NCBI RefSeq assembly: GCF_020102855.1 | Contig: NZ_JADHZD010000004.1 | Location: 248,001-312,000 of the forward strand | DNA length: 64,000 nt | Reading direction: 5' to 3' | Source: Nocardioides lacusdianchii | GTDB lineage: Bacteria; Actinomycetota; Actinomycetes; Propionibacteriales; Nocardioidaceae | Shown here: piece after piece, positions 7,741 to 17,229 of the stretch | Numbering within the stretch: position 1 is the stretch's first letter | How the letters are laid out: each line of letters opens with the position of its first letter | The notes under the pieces: generated by a model | Told to the model about the DNA's origin: nothing | Database searches by the model: none | Seen by the model: only the letters and a program-made list of their open reading frames with translations | Position numbers and translations under genes: made by a program

Positions 7741-8934
7741 ATGCCTCGTCTCTGCCAGACCGAAGGTCTCACCGAGGACCAGACCGAGATCCTCAAGGCC
7801 GTGCGGCAGTTCGTGGACGAGAAGATCATCCCGGTGGCCAACGAGCTCGAGCACAAGGACGAGTACCCCACCGAGATCGTCGAGGGGCTCAAGGAGCTCG
7901 GCATCTTCGGCCTGATGATCCCCGAGGAGTACGACGGCCTCGGCGAGTCGCTGCTGACCTACGCGCTGTGCGTGGAGGAGATCGCCCGCGGCTGGATGAG
8001 CGTCTCGGGCGTGATCAACACCCACTTCATCGTGGCCTACATGCTCATGCACCACGGCACCGAGGAGCAGAAGCAGAAGTACCTGCCCCGCATGGCCACC
8101 GGCGAGGTGCGCGGCGCCTTCTCCATGTCCGAGCCCGGCCTCGGGTCCGACGTGTCGGCGATCTCGACCAAGGCCGTGCGTGACGGTGACGACTACGTCA
8201 TCAACGGCCAGAAGATGTGGCTGACCAACGGCGGGTCGTCGACCCTGATCGCGGTGCTGACCAAGACCGACGAGGGTGCCGAGACGCCGTACAAGAACAT
8301 GACGACCTTCCTGGTGGAGAAGGAGCCCGGCTTCGGCGAGACCGCACCCGGCCTCACCATCCCGGGCAAGATCGACAAGATGGGCTACAAGGGCGTCGAC
8401 ACGACCGAGGCCATCTTCGAGAACCACCGCATCTCCGCCGACCAGGTCCTGGGCGGGGAGCCCGGCAAGGGCTTCTACCAGATGATGGACGGCGTCGAGG
8501 TCGGTCGCGTCAACGTCGCGGCCCGGGCCTGCGGCATCGCCAACCGTGCCTTCGAGCTCGGTGTGGCCTACTCGCAGCAGCGCGAGACGTTCGGCAAGCC
8601 GATCGCCGAGCACCAGGCCGTGCTGTTCCGCCTCGCCGAGATGGCGACCAAGGTCGAGACCGCCCACACCATGATGGTGAAGGCGGCGCGGATGAAGGAC
8701 TCCGGCCAGCGCATGGACGTCGAGGCGGGCATGGCGAAGATGCTGGCCTCGGAGTACTGCAACGAGGTCGTCGAGGCGTCCTTCCGGATCCACGGTGGCT
8801 ACGGCTACTCCAAGGAGTACGAGATCGAGCGGCTCTACCGCGAGTCGGCCTTCATGCTGATCGGCGAGGGCACCTCCGACATCCAGAAGATGATCATCGG
8901 GCGCAGCCTGCTCAAGGACTACAAGCTGCGCTGA
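7741..8934 (+). CDS. Acyl-CoA dehydrogenase
   Basis: A protein of 397 residues, the normal length for the family. It oxidises an acyl-CoA to the 2-enoyl-CoA using FAD and passes electrons to electron-transfer flavoprotein. Seen motifs include FSMSEPGLGSDVSA (residues about 123-136, flavin and substrate binding) and GGYGYSKEYEIERLYRES near 355-372, where the Glu of SKEYE corresponds to the catalytic base. The ATG at 7741 has a good AGGAG and begins at the conserved N-terminal helix; the reading frame is open far upstream but has no better start. Its 3' end overlaps the convergent ROK gene by 16 bases. Substrate chain length cannot be assigned. Confidence 0.9.
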   Translation: MPRLCQTEGLTEDQTEILKAVRQFVDEKIIPVANELEHKDEYPTEIVEGLKELGIFGLMIPEEYDGLGESLLTYALCVEEIARGWMSVSGVINTHFIVAYMLMHHGTEEQKQKYLPRMATGEVRGAFSMSEPGLGSDVSAISTKAVRDGDDYVINGQKMWLTNGGSSTLIAVLTKTDEGAETPYKNMTTFLVEKEPGFGETAPGLTIPGKIDKMGYKGVDTTEAIFENHRISADQVLGGEPGKGFYQMMDGVEVGRVNVAARACGIANRAFELGVAYSQQRETFGKPIAEHQAVLFRLAEMATKVETAHTMMVKAARMKDSGQRMDVEAGMAKMLASEYCNEVVEASFRIHGGYGYSKEYEIERLYRESAFMLIGEGTSDIQKMIIGRSLLKDYKLR

Positions 8935-10136
8935 CCGGCTGCCTCGAGCGCCGCGTCGGCGATGGCGAGGGCCTCGCTCGCCGCCTCGACGGCGTCGGGG
9001 GAGAGCACGTGCTCGATCGCGAGCGCCGAGGCTCCCAGCACGGCCGCCTCGCCGCCCGCGCGTGAGGTGACGATGCGCAGGTGCTCGGTGGCCAGCGGCA
9101 GCGAGCGCTGGTAGACCGACTCCCGGATCCCGGCCAGCAGGTGCTCGCCGGCACCGGCGACCTGCCCGCCGATCACCACCACCGACGGGTTGATCAGGTT
9201 CACCATGGTGGCGACGACCTCGCCGATGTCGCGCCCGGCCTGCCGCACGACGGCCATGGCCGGCCGGCTGCCGGCGCGGACCAGGTCGACCACGTCGCCG
9301 CCGGTCTCGGCGGCCACGCCCTCGGCGCGCACCGCTGCGGCGAGGGCCGGACCGGCCGCGACGGCCTCCAGGCAGCCCGAGTTGCCGCAGCGGCACAGGA
9401 CGTCGTCGGCGCCCGGGACCCGGACGTGCCCGAGGTCCCCCGCGGTGCCCTGCGCGCCGCGCTGGAGCACACCACCGGACACGATGCCGGCGCCGATGCC
9501 GGTCGCGACCTTGATGAGCACCAGGTCGTCGACGTCGCGCAGGTGCAGGCGGCGCTCGCCCAGCGCCATGATGTTGACGTCGTTGTCGACGAGCACCGGC
9601 ACCGGATAGCTCTGCTGCAGGCGGCCGGGGACGTCGAAGCGGTCCCAGCCGGGCATGATCGGCGGGTTGATCGGACGCCCCGTGGAGTGCTCGACGGGGC
9701 CCGGCAGGCCGATCCCGATGGCGGCGAGGTGCTCGATCGGGCGTCCGCTCGCGGCGATGAGGTCGCGCACCGACTCCACCACCCAGGAGAGCACGACCTC
9801 CGGGCCCTCCGCGACGGCCAGGCTCGCATCCACCTCGCCCAGGATCGAGCCGTTGAGGTCGGTCAGCGCGGCCCGGGCGTGGGTCGCGCCGACGTCGACC
9901 CCGACGACGAGTCGCGCGGTCGGGTTGAGCGCGAAGAGGGCGGGCGGCCGGCCGCCCGTCGACCGGGCGCCGCCAAACGGCGCGACGAGCCCGAGGCGCA
10001 TCAGGACGTCGATCCGGGCGGTGATGGTGGAGCGGGCGAGGCCGGTGGCCTCGGCGAGCTGCGCGCGGGTCCACGGCCGTCCGTCGCGGAGGAGGTCGAA
10101 GAGCTCGCCGGTGCGCACCGCCGGAGTCAAGCACAT
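8919..10136 (-). CDS. ROK-family transcriptional regulator
   Basis: A protein of 405 residues. The N-terminus is a winged helix-turn-helix (WTRAQLAEATGLARSTITAR), and the rest is a ROK/sugar-kinase fold with GVDVGATHARAAL (ATP/phosphate loop position) and a CRCGNSGCLEA zinc motif. ROK repressors such as NagC and XylR bind DNA until a sugar or sugar phosphate releases them. It is divergent from the sugar ABC operon starting at 10214, with only 77 bases between the starts, so it very likely controls that operon and itself. The effector is probably the imported sugar or an early intermediate. Confidence 0.9.
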   Translation of the reverse strand: MCLTPAVRTGELFDLLRDGRPWTRAQLAEATGLARSTITARIDVLMRLGLVAPFGGARSTGGRPPALFALNPTARLVVGVDVGATHARAALTDLNGSILGEVDASLAVAEGPEVVLSWVVESVRDLIAASGRPIEHLAAIGIGLPGPVEHSTGRPINPPIMPGWDRFDVPGRLQQSYPVPVLVDNDVNIMALGERRLHLRDVDDLVLIKVATGIGAGIVSGGVLQRGAQGTAGDLGHVRVPGADDVLCRCGNSGCLEAVAAGPALAAAVRAEGVAAETGGDVVDLVRAGSRPAMAVVRQAGRDIGEVVATMVNLINPSVVVIGGQVAGAGEHLLAGIRESVYQRSLPLATEHLRIVTSRAGGEAAVLGASALAIEHVLSPDAVEAASEALAIADAALEAAGQRSL

Positions 10137-10163
10137 CGGCGACTTTCCACGCTAGGCATGAGA

Positions 10164-10187
10164 CTTTTGAAAGGTGCTCGACAAAAG
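10164..10187. promoter_or_regulatory. Candidate ROK operator
   Basis: CTTTTG (10164-10169) and CAAAAG (10182-10187) form an inverted repeat with a 12-base spacer in the short gap between the divergent ROK and ABC-transporter genes. The A/T-rich arms stand out in very GC-rich DNA, and half-site spacing of about two helical turns fits a dimeric repressor. A second pair, GGCATG (10155-10160) and CATGCC (10197-10202), nearly brackets it. Confidence 0.45.
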
Positions 10188-10213
10188 CCCGTGACGCATG
10201 CCACAGTTGCCGC

Positions 10214-11728
10214 GTGCCCGACACCCCTGCACTCGTCGCCACGGCGATGACCAAGAGCTTCTTCGGCAACACCGTGCTCGCCGACGTGGACCTGACGCTG
10301 CACGCCGGTCAGGTCCACGGACTCGTGGGCGAGAACGGCGCCGGCAAGTCGACGCTGATGAAGATGCTGGCCGGCGTGCACACGCCCGACCGGGGCGAGA
10401 TCGTGGTCGGCGGCGAGCAGGTCTCCTTCGGCCACCCCGTGCAGGCCCAGCGCGCCGGCGTCTCCACGGTGTTCCAGGAGTTCAACCTGCTCCTCGAGCG
10501 CACGATCGCGGAGAACATCTGGCTCGGTCGCGAGCCCCGCCGCTTCGGGGCCGTGGGCCCGGTCGACACCGCCCGGATGCGGCGCGACACCGACGAGCTG
10601 CTCGCCGGGCTCGGCGTGTCCGGACTCCGTGCCGGCACCCTCGTCCGCAGCCTCTCGGTCGCCGAGCAGCAGGTGGTGGAGATCGCGAAGGCGGTGAGCT
10701 TCGACGCGCGGGTGATCCAGATGGACGAGCCGACCGCCGCGCTCGCCGACCACGAGGTCGAGCTGCTCTACTCGATCATCCGGCGCCTGACCGACCGGGG
10801 CGTGGCGATCCTCTACGTCTCCCACCGGCTCAAGGAGGTCTTCGAGCTCTGCGAGACGATCACCGTCCTCAAGGACGGCCGGCACGTCGCCACGAAGCCG
10901 GCCTCGGAGCTCTCCGAGGGCGAGCTCGTCCGGCTGATGGTGGGGCGGTCGCTGACGACGTACTTCCCCGACAAGCCGGACGACGTCGAGGTCGGTGACG
11001 TACGCCTGGCGCTGAGCGGGGTCGGCAACGGCTACGTCGACGACGTGACGCTCGAGGTCCGGGCGGGGGAGATCGTCGGTCTCGCCGGCCTGCAGGGCTC
11101 GGGCCGCACCGAGCTCCTCGAGACCGTCTTCGGCGTCCACCCGGTCGCCCGCGGCAGCCTCAGCCTGGACGGCGCCCCGCTGCGGGTGACCAGCCCGCGC
11201 CAAGGCGTACGCGCCCGGCTGGCCTTCATCACCGAGGACCGCAAGGCCAAGGGGCTCGCGCTCAACCAGTCCATCCTCGACAACGCGCTCGGCGTGGTGC
11301 GCTCGGTGTTCCCGCGGCGCACCGGCGAGGCCCGTCGCGAGATGCCGGGCGTGCTGTCGAACCTCGACGTCGCCGCGCACAGCCTCGGCCAGGAGGTGCA
11401 GTTCCTCTCCGGCGGCAACCAGCAGAAGGTCGTGCTCGCCCGCTGGCTGAGCATCGACCCGCTGGTGGTGCTGATGGACGAGCCCACCCGGGGCATCGAC
11501 GTGGGCGCCAAGCACCGCGTCTACGAGCTCATGCGCGAGCTGACCCGGCAGGGCGTGGCCGTGCTGATGGTCTCCAGCGAGCTCCCCGAGGTGATCGGGA
11601 TGTCCGACCGGATCCTGGTGATGCGCGACGGCACGCTCGCGGGCGAGCTGCCTGCCGGGTCGAGCGAGGAGGCCGTGCTCGCCATGGCCACCGGCGCAAC
11701 GGGCGTGGACGAGGGGGACGCGGCATGA
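10214..11728 (+). CDS. Sugar ABC transporter ATP-binding protein (RbsA/XylG-type)
   Basis: A protein of 504 residues with two ABC domains in tandem, as in the carbohydrate uptake class 2 family (RbsA, MglA, XylG). The first domain has Walker A GENGAGKST at residues 39-47. The second has the usual degenerate loop GLQGSGRTE and an intact LSGGNQQKVVLARWL signature. It powers import of a monosaccharide or polyol through the two permeases encoded next. The GTG start at 10214 is the first codon able to give the full first domain. It overlaps the next gene by ATGA. Confidence 0.93.
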   Translation: MPDTPALVATAMTKSFFGNTVLADVDLTLHAGQVHGLVGENGAGKSTLMKMLAGVHTPDRGEIVVGGEQVSFGHPVQAQRAGVSTVFQEFNLLLERTIAENIWLGREPRRFGAVGPVDTARMRRDTDELLAGLGVSGLRAGTLVRSLSVAEQQVVEIAKAVSFDARVIQMDEPTAALADHEVELLYSIIRRLTDRGVAILYVSHRLKEVFELCETITVLKDGRHVATKPASELSEGELVRLMVGRSLTTYFPDKPDDVEVGDVRLALSGVGNGYVDDVTLEVRAGEIVGLAGLQGSGRTELLETVFGVHPVARGSLSLDGAPLRVTSPRQGVRARLAFITEDRKAKGLALNQSILDNALGVVRSVFPRRTGEARREMPGVLSNLDVAAHSLGQEVQFLSGGNQQKVVLARWLSIDPLVVLMDEPTRGIDVGAKHRVYELMRELTRQGVAVLMVSSELPEVIGMSDRILVMRDGTLAGELPAGSSEEAVLAMATGATGVDEGDAA

Positions 11729-12768
11729 CGCGCGCGACCCGGCTGGACTCCACGGCCCTCATCTACCTGGTGCTGGTCGCCGTCGTGGCCGTCTCCGCCG
11801 TGCTCACTGGCGTGGAGGGCCGCAACTTCTTCAGCCAGGGCAACGTGTGGGCGGTCCTGACCGCGATGAGCGTGCTCGGCCTGATCGCGATCGGCCAGAC
11901 CCTGGTGATCCTGGTCGGGAGCCTCGACCTGTCGGTGCCCTACGTCGTCAGCCTCGCGACCGTGATCGCGGCGGGCGGCATGAAGGGCCTCGACGGCAAC
12001 ATCCCGGCAGCGGTCGTCAACACCCTGGCGCTGTGCGCCGTGATCGGCCTGGTGATGGGGCTGCTGGTCAGCCTGCTGCACGTGCACGGCTTCATCGCCA
12101 GCCTGGGCATCGGCCTGGTCGTGAGCGGCTACCTCGGCACCAACTACCAGGGCAGCCACGGCGCCGCCGCCCCCGACCTGAGGCTGCTCGGCCGCAGCGG
12201 CATCGCGGGGTGGATCCCCACGGCCTTCGTCATCCTGCTGGTCTGTGCCGTCCTCGTGACCCTCATGCTCCGCCACACCCGACTGGGCCACCACGTCTAC
12301 GCCATCGGCGGCAACCGCGACGTCGCCCGGATGTCGGGCGTGCGGACCGCGCTCCCGGTGGTCGCCGCCCACGTGCTCTGCTCGGTGCTGGCCGGCGTGG
12401 CCGCGCTGCTCCTGCTCTCCCGCACGGGCGTCGGCTCCCCGACGATCGGGTCGCAGGGACGCTACGACCTGCTCTCCATCGCCGCCGTCGTCCTGGGCGG
12501 CACCCTGCTCGCCGGCGGCAAGGGCAGCGTCGTGGGCACCATCGGCGGCGTCGCGATCTTCGCGGTCCTCGACAACGTCATGGGCGTGATGCAGGTCAAC
12601 CCGTTCCTCAAGGACTTCGTCCGCGGGCTGGTGATCGTGCTGGCGGTCGCCGTCTACGCCCGCCGCAGCGTCGTACGCCGTCCTCCGCGCTTCGGCGCCT
12701 CGCGACCAGCCGTCCTCGACGTCGTGACCGGTCCGTCCCGCGCGGGCCGGAAGGGGGAGTCGGCATGA
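11725..12768 (+). CDS. Sugar ABC transporter permease 1 (RbsC-type)
   Basis: A protein of 347 residues, highly hydrophobic with about nine or ten membrane segments. IGQTLVILVGSLDLSVP near residues 53-70 is the family's conserved start of the permease core, and a late VVLGGTLLAGGKGSVVGTI segment matches the conserved cytoplasmic loop that contacts the ATPase. The two different permeases in this operon probably form a heterodimer. It overlaps its neighbours on both sides by four bases. Confidence 0.92.
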   Translation: MTRATRLDSTALIYLVLVAVVAVSAVLTGVEGRNFFSQGNVWAVLTAMSVLGLIAIGQTLVILVGSLDLSVPYVVSLATVIAAGGMKGLDGNIPAAVVNTLALCAVIGLVMGLLVSLLHVHGFIASLGIGLVVSGYLGTNYQGSHGAAAPDLRLLGRSGIAGWIPTAFVILLVCAVLVTLMLRHTRLGHHVYAIGGNRDVARMSGVRTALPVVAAHVLCSVLAGVAALLLLSRTGVGSPTIGSQGRYDLLSIAAVVLGGTLLAGGKGSVVGTIGGVAIFAVLDNVMGVMQVNPFLKDFVRGLVIVLAVAVYARRSVVRRPPRFGASRPAVLDVVTGPSRAGRKGESA

Positions 12769-13877
12769 GCGCGACGACCGCCCAGGGCCGGCCCGGCCGC
12801 ACGCTCCCGCTGACCGATGGCTCGCTGCCCCGGCGCCTGGTGCGCGGGGCCGTCACGCCCGGCGGGGCGGTCTTCATCCTGGCCGCGATCCTCTTCGTCG
12901 CGGTCCTCTCGGCCAACCCGTCCTTCGGCGAGCCGCCGCAGCTGATCCGGTTCATCGGCCGGACCGCGCCGATCGCCATCGCGGCCATGGGCCAGTACTA
13001 CGTGATCGTCTCCGGCGAGTTCGACCTCTCCATGGGCGCGGTCATCGCCACCCAGGTCGTCATCGCGGGCAACTACATCGGCGACGACGAGGGACGGGTG
13101 CTCCCGGCACTCGTGCTGATGCTGGTCATCGGCGCCCTGGTGGGGCTGGTCAACGGCCTCGGCACGACGCTGCTGCGGGTGCCGAGCTTCATCGTCACCC
13201 TCGGCACGATGCTGGCCCTCGGCGGGCTCGTCCGCTTCCTGACCGGCGGGGCGGCGACCGGCAACCCGGTCGACTCGTTCCGCGAGATCGGTCGGGGCGG
13301 CATCCAGGACGTGCCCGTGGTCGAGGTGCTGCCCTATCCCGTGATCGTCCTGGTGCTGGTCATGGTCGGCGGTGTGTGGCTGATGCGCTCGCCGTTCGGC
13401 CGGACCATCATCGCGACGGGCGACAACCCGGACGCCGCCGCGCTGGCCGGCGCGCACGTGTGGTGGGTCAAGACCCGCGCCTTCATGCTCTCCTCGCTCT
13501 CGGCCACGGTCGCCGGCATCCTGCTGGTCGGCTACGCCGGCGTGCATCCCTCGGTCGGGGCCGGCTACGAGTTCCAGGCGATCACCGCCGTCGTCCTCGG
13601 CGGGGTCGTGCTCGGCGGTGGACGCGGCTGGATCCTGTCCGCCGCGGCCGGCGCCTTCGCGCTCGAGCTGCTGTTCTCGTTCCTCAACTTCCAGGAGATC
13701 GAATCGACCTGGAGGCCGACCGTGCAGGGCGTGATCATCATCCTCGCCGTCGCTGCCGCCGGCCGCGCCTGGTCCCTGGGCCGGCGCCCCTCGAAGAGCT
13801 CACCACCCGCACCACCCGCTGCATCCGCACCATCACCCACCACTGCCCGCCCGGGCACAGAAACAGGAGAAATCTGA
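12765..13877 (+). CDS. Sugar ABC transporter permease 2 (RbsC-type)
   Basis: A protein of 370 residues that starts at the ATG overlapping the previous stop. It has the RbsC-family core: GQYYVIVSGEFDLSMGAV in the first half and AVVLGGVVLGGGRGWILSA near the end. It is a distant paralogue of the first permease. The C-terminal 35 residues are Pro/Ser/Ala-rich and are probably a cytoplasmic tail. The stop codon overlaps the start of the binding-protein gene (TGATG). Confidence 0.92.
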   Translation: MSATTAQGRPGRTLPLTDGSLPRRLVRGAVTPGGAVFILAAILFVAVLSANPSFGEPPQLIRFIGRTAPIAIAAMGQYYVIVSGEFDLSMGAVIATQVVIAGNYIGDDEGRVLPALVLMLVIGALVGLVNGLGTTLLRVPSFIVTLGTMLALGGLVRFLTGGAATGNPVDSFREIGRGGIQDVPVVEVLPYPVIVLVLVMVGGVWLMRSPFGRTIIATGDNPDAAALAGAHVWWVKTRAFMLSSLSATVAGILLVGYAGVHPSVGAGYEFQAITAVVLGGVVLGGGRGWILSAAAGAFALELLFSFLNFQEIESTWRPTVQGVIIILAVAAAGRAWSLGRRPSKSSPPAPPAASAPSPTTARPGTETGEI

Positions 13878-15127
13878 TGCGCAGAAGGATTCACCGCGCG
13901 CCGATGGCCGTGGCCTCGGCACTGCTGCTCGGGGTGTTCGCCACGTCCTGCAGCACCGAGGACCCCACGGACTCCACCTCGGGGACCGACGAGAGCTCGG
14001 AGTCCTCCGAGTCCCCGGACGCCTCGGAGGAGAGCCCGGCCGACGACCAGGAGTGGTTCGACCAGGCCGTCTACGACGAGCAGTTCGAGCAGCGCTCTGC
14101 GACCTTCGAGGGCGACCCCGAGACCCCGTGGCTGCAGTACATCGACGGTGAGATGACCGACACCGCCGAGTACGCGTCGGACCAGGCGGGCAAGGCGTGC
14201 TTCGCCAACGCCTCGATCTCCAACCCCTGGCGCCAGACCGGCTGGATCACCATGAACCAGCAGCTCGAGGCGCTCGTGGACAAGGGCGTCATCTCCGAGA
14301 TGGAGACCCGCGACGCCGGCGACGACGACAACACCCAGATCGCCGACATCGACTACTTCATCTCCGAGGGCAACTGCGACGCCTTCATCATCTCGCCCAA
14401 CTCCACCGCGGCCATGACCGATGCGGTCGAGCGTGCGTGCGAGACCGGCAAGCCCGTCGTGGTCTTCGACCGCGGCGTGGAGACCGACTGCGCCACCACC
14501 TTCATCCACCCGATCGGTGGCTTCGCGTGGGGCATCGACACCGCCGAGTTCCTCATCGACAACCTCGAGGAGGGCGACAAGGTCGTCGCGCTGCGCATCC
14601 TGCCCGGTGTCGACGTCCTCGAGCAGCGCTGGGCCGCAGCCGAGAAGCTCTTCGACGAGAACGGGATCGAGGCGGTCGACTTCTTCACCGGCGCCGACCC
14701 GACCGAGATCAAGACCTTCATCACCGACGAGCTCAACAAGGGCGAGGTCCACGGTGTGTGGATGGACGCCGGCGACGGTGCCGTCGCCGCGATCGAGGCC
14801 TTCGAGGACTTCGGTGCCGACCTGCCGGTCATGACCGGCGAGGACGAGATGAGCTTCCTGCGCAAGTGGGAGGACACCGGACTGACCGGCCTGGCTCCCG
14901 TCTACAGCAACTTCCAGTGGCGCACCCCGCTCCTGGCGCTGGAGAAGATCTGGGCCGGCGAGGAGGTCCCGAAGGAGTGGGTCCTGCCGCAGGTCCCGAT
15001 CACCGAGGACGAGCGCGGTGACTTCCTGGAGGCCAACGACGGGATGCCTGACGGCCACTACGCGAAGTTCGGCGGGGAGGACCTGCCGGGCTACCCGGAG
15101 GTCTGGCAGGAGCGCCAGATCCCCTGA
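13877..15127 (+). CDS. Sugar ABC transporter substrate-binding lipoprotein
   Basis: A protein of 416 residues. A basic N-terminus and hydrophobic stretch end in a lipobox FATSC (Cys25), so it is membrane-anchored outside the cell. Residues 28-58 are a Ser/Glu/Asp/Thr-rich flexible linker. The rest is a periplasmic-binding-protein type 1 fold (RbsB-like), with CDAFIISPNSTAAMTDA and KPVVVFDRGVE segments lining the usual ligand cleft. CFANAS and TDCATT supply Cys residues that could form a disulfide. AGGAGAAATC precedes the ATG. It delivers the ligand to the two permeases; the ligand is not identified. Confidence 0.9.
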   Translation: MRRRIHRAPMAVASALLLGVFATSCSTEDPTDSTSGTDESSESSESPDASEESPADDQEWFDQAVYDEQFEQRSATFEGDPETPWLQYIDGEMTDTAEYASDQAGKACFANASISNPWRQTGWITMNQQLEALVDKGVISEMETRDAGDDDNTQIADIDYFISEGNCDAFIISPNSTAAMTDAVERACETGKPVVVFDRGVETDCATTFIHPIGGFAWGIDTAEFLIDNLEEGDKVVALRILPGVDVLEQRWAAAEKLFDENGIEAVDFFTGADPTEIKTFITDELNKGEVHGVWMDAGDGAVAAIEAFEDFGADLPVMTGEDEMSFLRKWEDTGLTGLAPVYSNFQWRTPLLALEKIWAGEEVPKEWVLPQVPITEDERGDFLEANDGMPDGHYAKFGGEDLPGYPEVWQERQIP

Positions 15128-15158
15128 TCCGGCACCGCTGAGCAGCGCCCTCCGTACG

Positions 15159-15191
15159 TCGGTGGGTCGGGTCCCGAGCCCGGCCCACCGA
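15159..15191. promoter_or_regulatory. Intercistronic hairpin after the binding-protein gene
   Basis: TCGGTGGG (15159-15166) pairs with CCCACCGA (15184-15191), and CGGG (15168-15171) with CCCG (15079-like arm at 15179-15182), around a seven-base loop; the only imperfection is a T-G wobble. It lies in the 93-base gap between the binding-protein gene and the epimerase gene and has no U-run. Such hairpins often partly terminate transcription or protect the upstream mRNA, giving more binding protein than enzymes. Confidence 0.5.
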
Positions 15192-15220
15192 CACCCCCTG
15201 ACTGAAAGGACCGTGACCCG

Positions 15221-16087
15221 ATGCGCGAGATCGGCGTGAACACGTGGGTCTGGACCTCACCGCTCACCGACGCGGACGTCGCGGACCTGCTCCGCCGCGT
15301 CGCCGCGATGGGCTTCGACGCCGTCGAGCTGCCGCTGGAGAACGCCGGCGACCTCACCGCACCTGTGGTCGCCGACGCGCTCGCCGCGACCGGCCTGAGG
15401 CCGTACGTCGTGGGCGCGATGGCGCCGGGCCGCGACCTCGTGGACCCGGCGTGCGTGCCGGCCACGCAGGACTACCTGCGCGCCTGCATCGACCTCGCCG
15501 CCGCGATCGGCGCGCGGTCGGTGTGCGGACCGTTCTACGCCGCCACCGGACGGGTGTGGCGGATGGACGCGGGGGAGCGGCAGGCGGCGTACGACGCCGT
15601 GCGCACCCACCTCGCACCCGTCGTCGCGCACGCCGTCGACCGCGGCGTACGCCTGGGCATCGAGCCGCTCAACCGCTACGAGACCTCCCTGGTCAACACC
15701 GTCGACCAGGCCCTGACCGCCCTCGGCCCGCTGCTCGGCGAGGGCCTCGGCCTGGCGCTGGACACCTACCACCTCAACATCGAGGAGCGCTCGAGCGCCG
15801 ACGCCGTGCGCGCCGCCGGGCAGCACCTCGTCCACGTCCAGGTCTGCGGCAGCGACCGCGGGGCCCCGGGCGGGGACCAGACCGACTGGCCGGCGCTCCT
15901 CGCCGCGCTCGACGAGGTGGGCTACGGCGGCCCGCTCGTCATCGAGAGCTTCACCGCCGACAACGCCTCCATCGCCACCGCCGCCTCCATCTGGCGGCCG
16001 CTGGCCACCACCCAGGACGACCTGGCCCGCGACGGCCTCGCATTCCTGCGCTCCCTCCCCGCACCGGTCCACCAGGAGACCCCATGA
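15221..16087 (+). CDS. Sugar isomerase/epimerase (ketose 3-epimerase-like TIM barrel)
   Basis: A protein of 288 residues of the xylose-isomerase-like TIM-barrel superfamily. The metal-binding set typical of D-tagatose/D-psicose 3-epimerases is visible: Glu148 in IEPLNRYE, Asp181 and His184 in LDTYH, and Glu242 in IESF. These enzymes use Mn or Co to epimerise or isomerise a ketose or cyclic polyol. GAAAGGACC precedes the ATG. It sits directly behind the sugar importer and overlaps the oxidoreductase gene (ATGA), so it should act on the imported sugar or on the keto-sugar made by the oxidoreductase. Confidence 0.85.
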   Translation: MREIGVNTWVWTSPLTDADVADLLRRVAAMGFDAVELPLENAGDLTAPVVADALAATGLRPYVVGAMAPGRDLVDPACVPATQDYLRACIDLAAAIGARSVCGPFYAATGRVWRMDAGERQAAYDAVRTHLAPVVAHAVDRGVRLGIEPLNRYETSLVNTVDQALTALGPLLGEGLGLALDTYHLNIEERSSADAVRAAGQHLVHVQVCGSDRGAPGGDQTDWPALLAALDEVGYGGPLVIESFTADNASIATAASIWRPLATTQDDLARDGLAFLRSLPAPVHQETP

Positions 16088-17229
16088 GCACCCCACCTCC
16101 CGCCCTCGGCGTCGCCGTCATCGGCTACGCCTTCATGGGCAAGGCGCACTCCCACGCCTGGCGCAACGCCGCGGCACTGCGCCCCGGCGCCCCCGGCGTA
16201 CGCCAGCAGGTGCTGGTCGGACGTGACGCGGACGCCGTCGCGGCGGCCGCCGACCAGTACGGCTGGGCCGAGTCGGCCACCGACTGGCGCTCGGTGCTCG
16301 AGCGCGACGACATCGACGTCGTGGACGTCTGCGTCCCGGGACACCTCCACGCCGAGGTCGCGATCGCCGCGCTCGAGGCCGGCAAGCACGTGATCGCCGA
16401 GAAACCGCTCGCCAACACGATGGCCGAGGCCGAGAAGATGGTCGCGACCGCCCGTGCCGCACGCGAGCGCGGCGTCCACTCGATGGTGGGCTTCAACTAC
16501 CGCCGGGTGCCGGCCCTCGCGCTCGCGCGGCAGCACGTGGCCGCCGGCCGCATCGGCGACGTGCGCCAGGTGCGCATCGCCTACCTCCAGGACTGGCTCG
16601 CCGACGCGTCAGCGCCCATGACGTGGCGGCTGCGCCGCGAGACCGCCGGGTCGGGCGCGCTCGGAGACCTGGCCTCCCACGCGGTCGACCAGGTGCGGTT
16701 CCTGCTCGGCCAGGAGGTCACCGGTGTCAACGCGGTGACCCGCACCTTCGTGCCGCAGCGTGCGGGCGCGGACGGGGTCGAGGACGTGACCGTCGACGAC
16801 GCCGCCTGGACCACCATGCGCACCGACGGTGGCGCCGTGGTCAGCCTGGAGGTCACCCGGATGGCCACCGCCCGCAAGAACGCCCTCGGCATCGAGGTCT
16901 ACGGCAGCGACGGCGCGCTGCGCTTCGACCTCGAGTCGCTCAACCACCTCGACGTGTGCCTCGACGGCGCCGACAGCTTCTCCCGCGTGCTCGTCACCGA
17001 GCCGGACCACCCCTATGTCGACGGCTGGTGGCCACCGGGACATGTGCTGGGATGGGACGCCACGTTCACCAACCAGGCCGCCGACCTCCTCGCCGCGCTC
17101 GCCGCGGGGCAGGACCCGACGCCGTCGTTCGAGGACGGGCTCGCCGTGCAGCGGGTGCTGGCCGCGATCGAGGCCAGCGCCGAGCGCGACGGCGATCATG
17201 TCCGTGTGGACCGAGGAGTGGAGATCTGA
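16084..17229 (+). CDS. Gfo/Idh/MocA-family oxidoreductase
   Basis: A protein of 381 residues. The N-terminal Rossmann fold begins at [14 protein letters not shown] (residues 10-23), where the usual GxGxxG is relaxed to GYAFMG, and the family signature EKPLA lies at 106-110 with the catalytic-type Lys107. The C-terminal alpha/beta domain includes a [10 protein letters not shown] segment with the conserved His. These enzymes oxidise or reduce sugars and inositols with NAD(P). Linked TIM-barrel isomerases are typical of inositol, keto-sugar and rare-sugar pathways. The start overlaps the previous stop; the stop overlaps the next start (TGATG). Confidence 0.88.
   Translation: MSTPPPALGVAVIGYAFMGKAHSHAWRNAAALRPGAPGVRQQVLVGRDADAVAAAADQYGWAESATDWRSVLERDDIDVVDVCVPGHLHAEVAIAALEAGKHVIAEKPLANTMAEAEKMVATARAARERGVHSMVGFNYRRVPALALARQHVAAGRIGDVRQVRIAYLQDWLADASAPMTWRLRRETAGSGALGDLASHAVDQVRFLLGQEVTGVNAVTRTFVPQRAGADGVEDVTVDDAAWTTMRTDGGAVVSLEVTRMATARKNALGIEVYGSDGALRFDLESLNHLDVCLDGADSFSRVLVTEPDHPYVDGWWPPGHVLGWDATFTNQAADLLAALAAGQDPTPSFEDGLAVQRVLAAIEASAERDGDHVRVDRGVEI

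Noticed and set aside
7549..10272. A 907-codon open frame on the minus strand
   Set aside because: It runs antisense to the acyl-CoA dehydrogenase and out of frame through the ROK gene; composition is Arg/Gly-rich with no domain.
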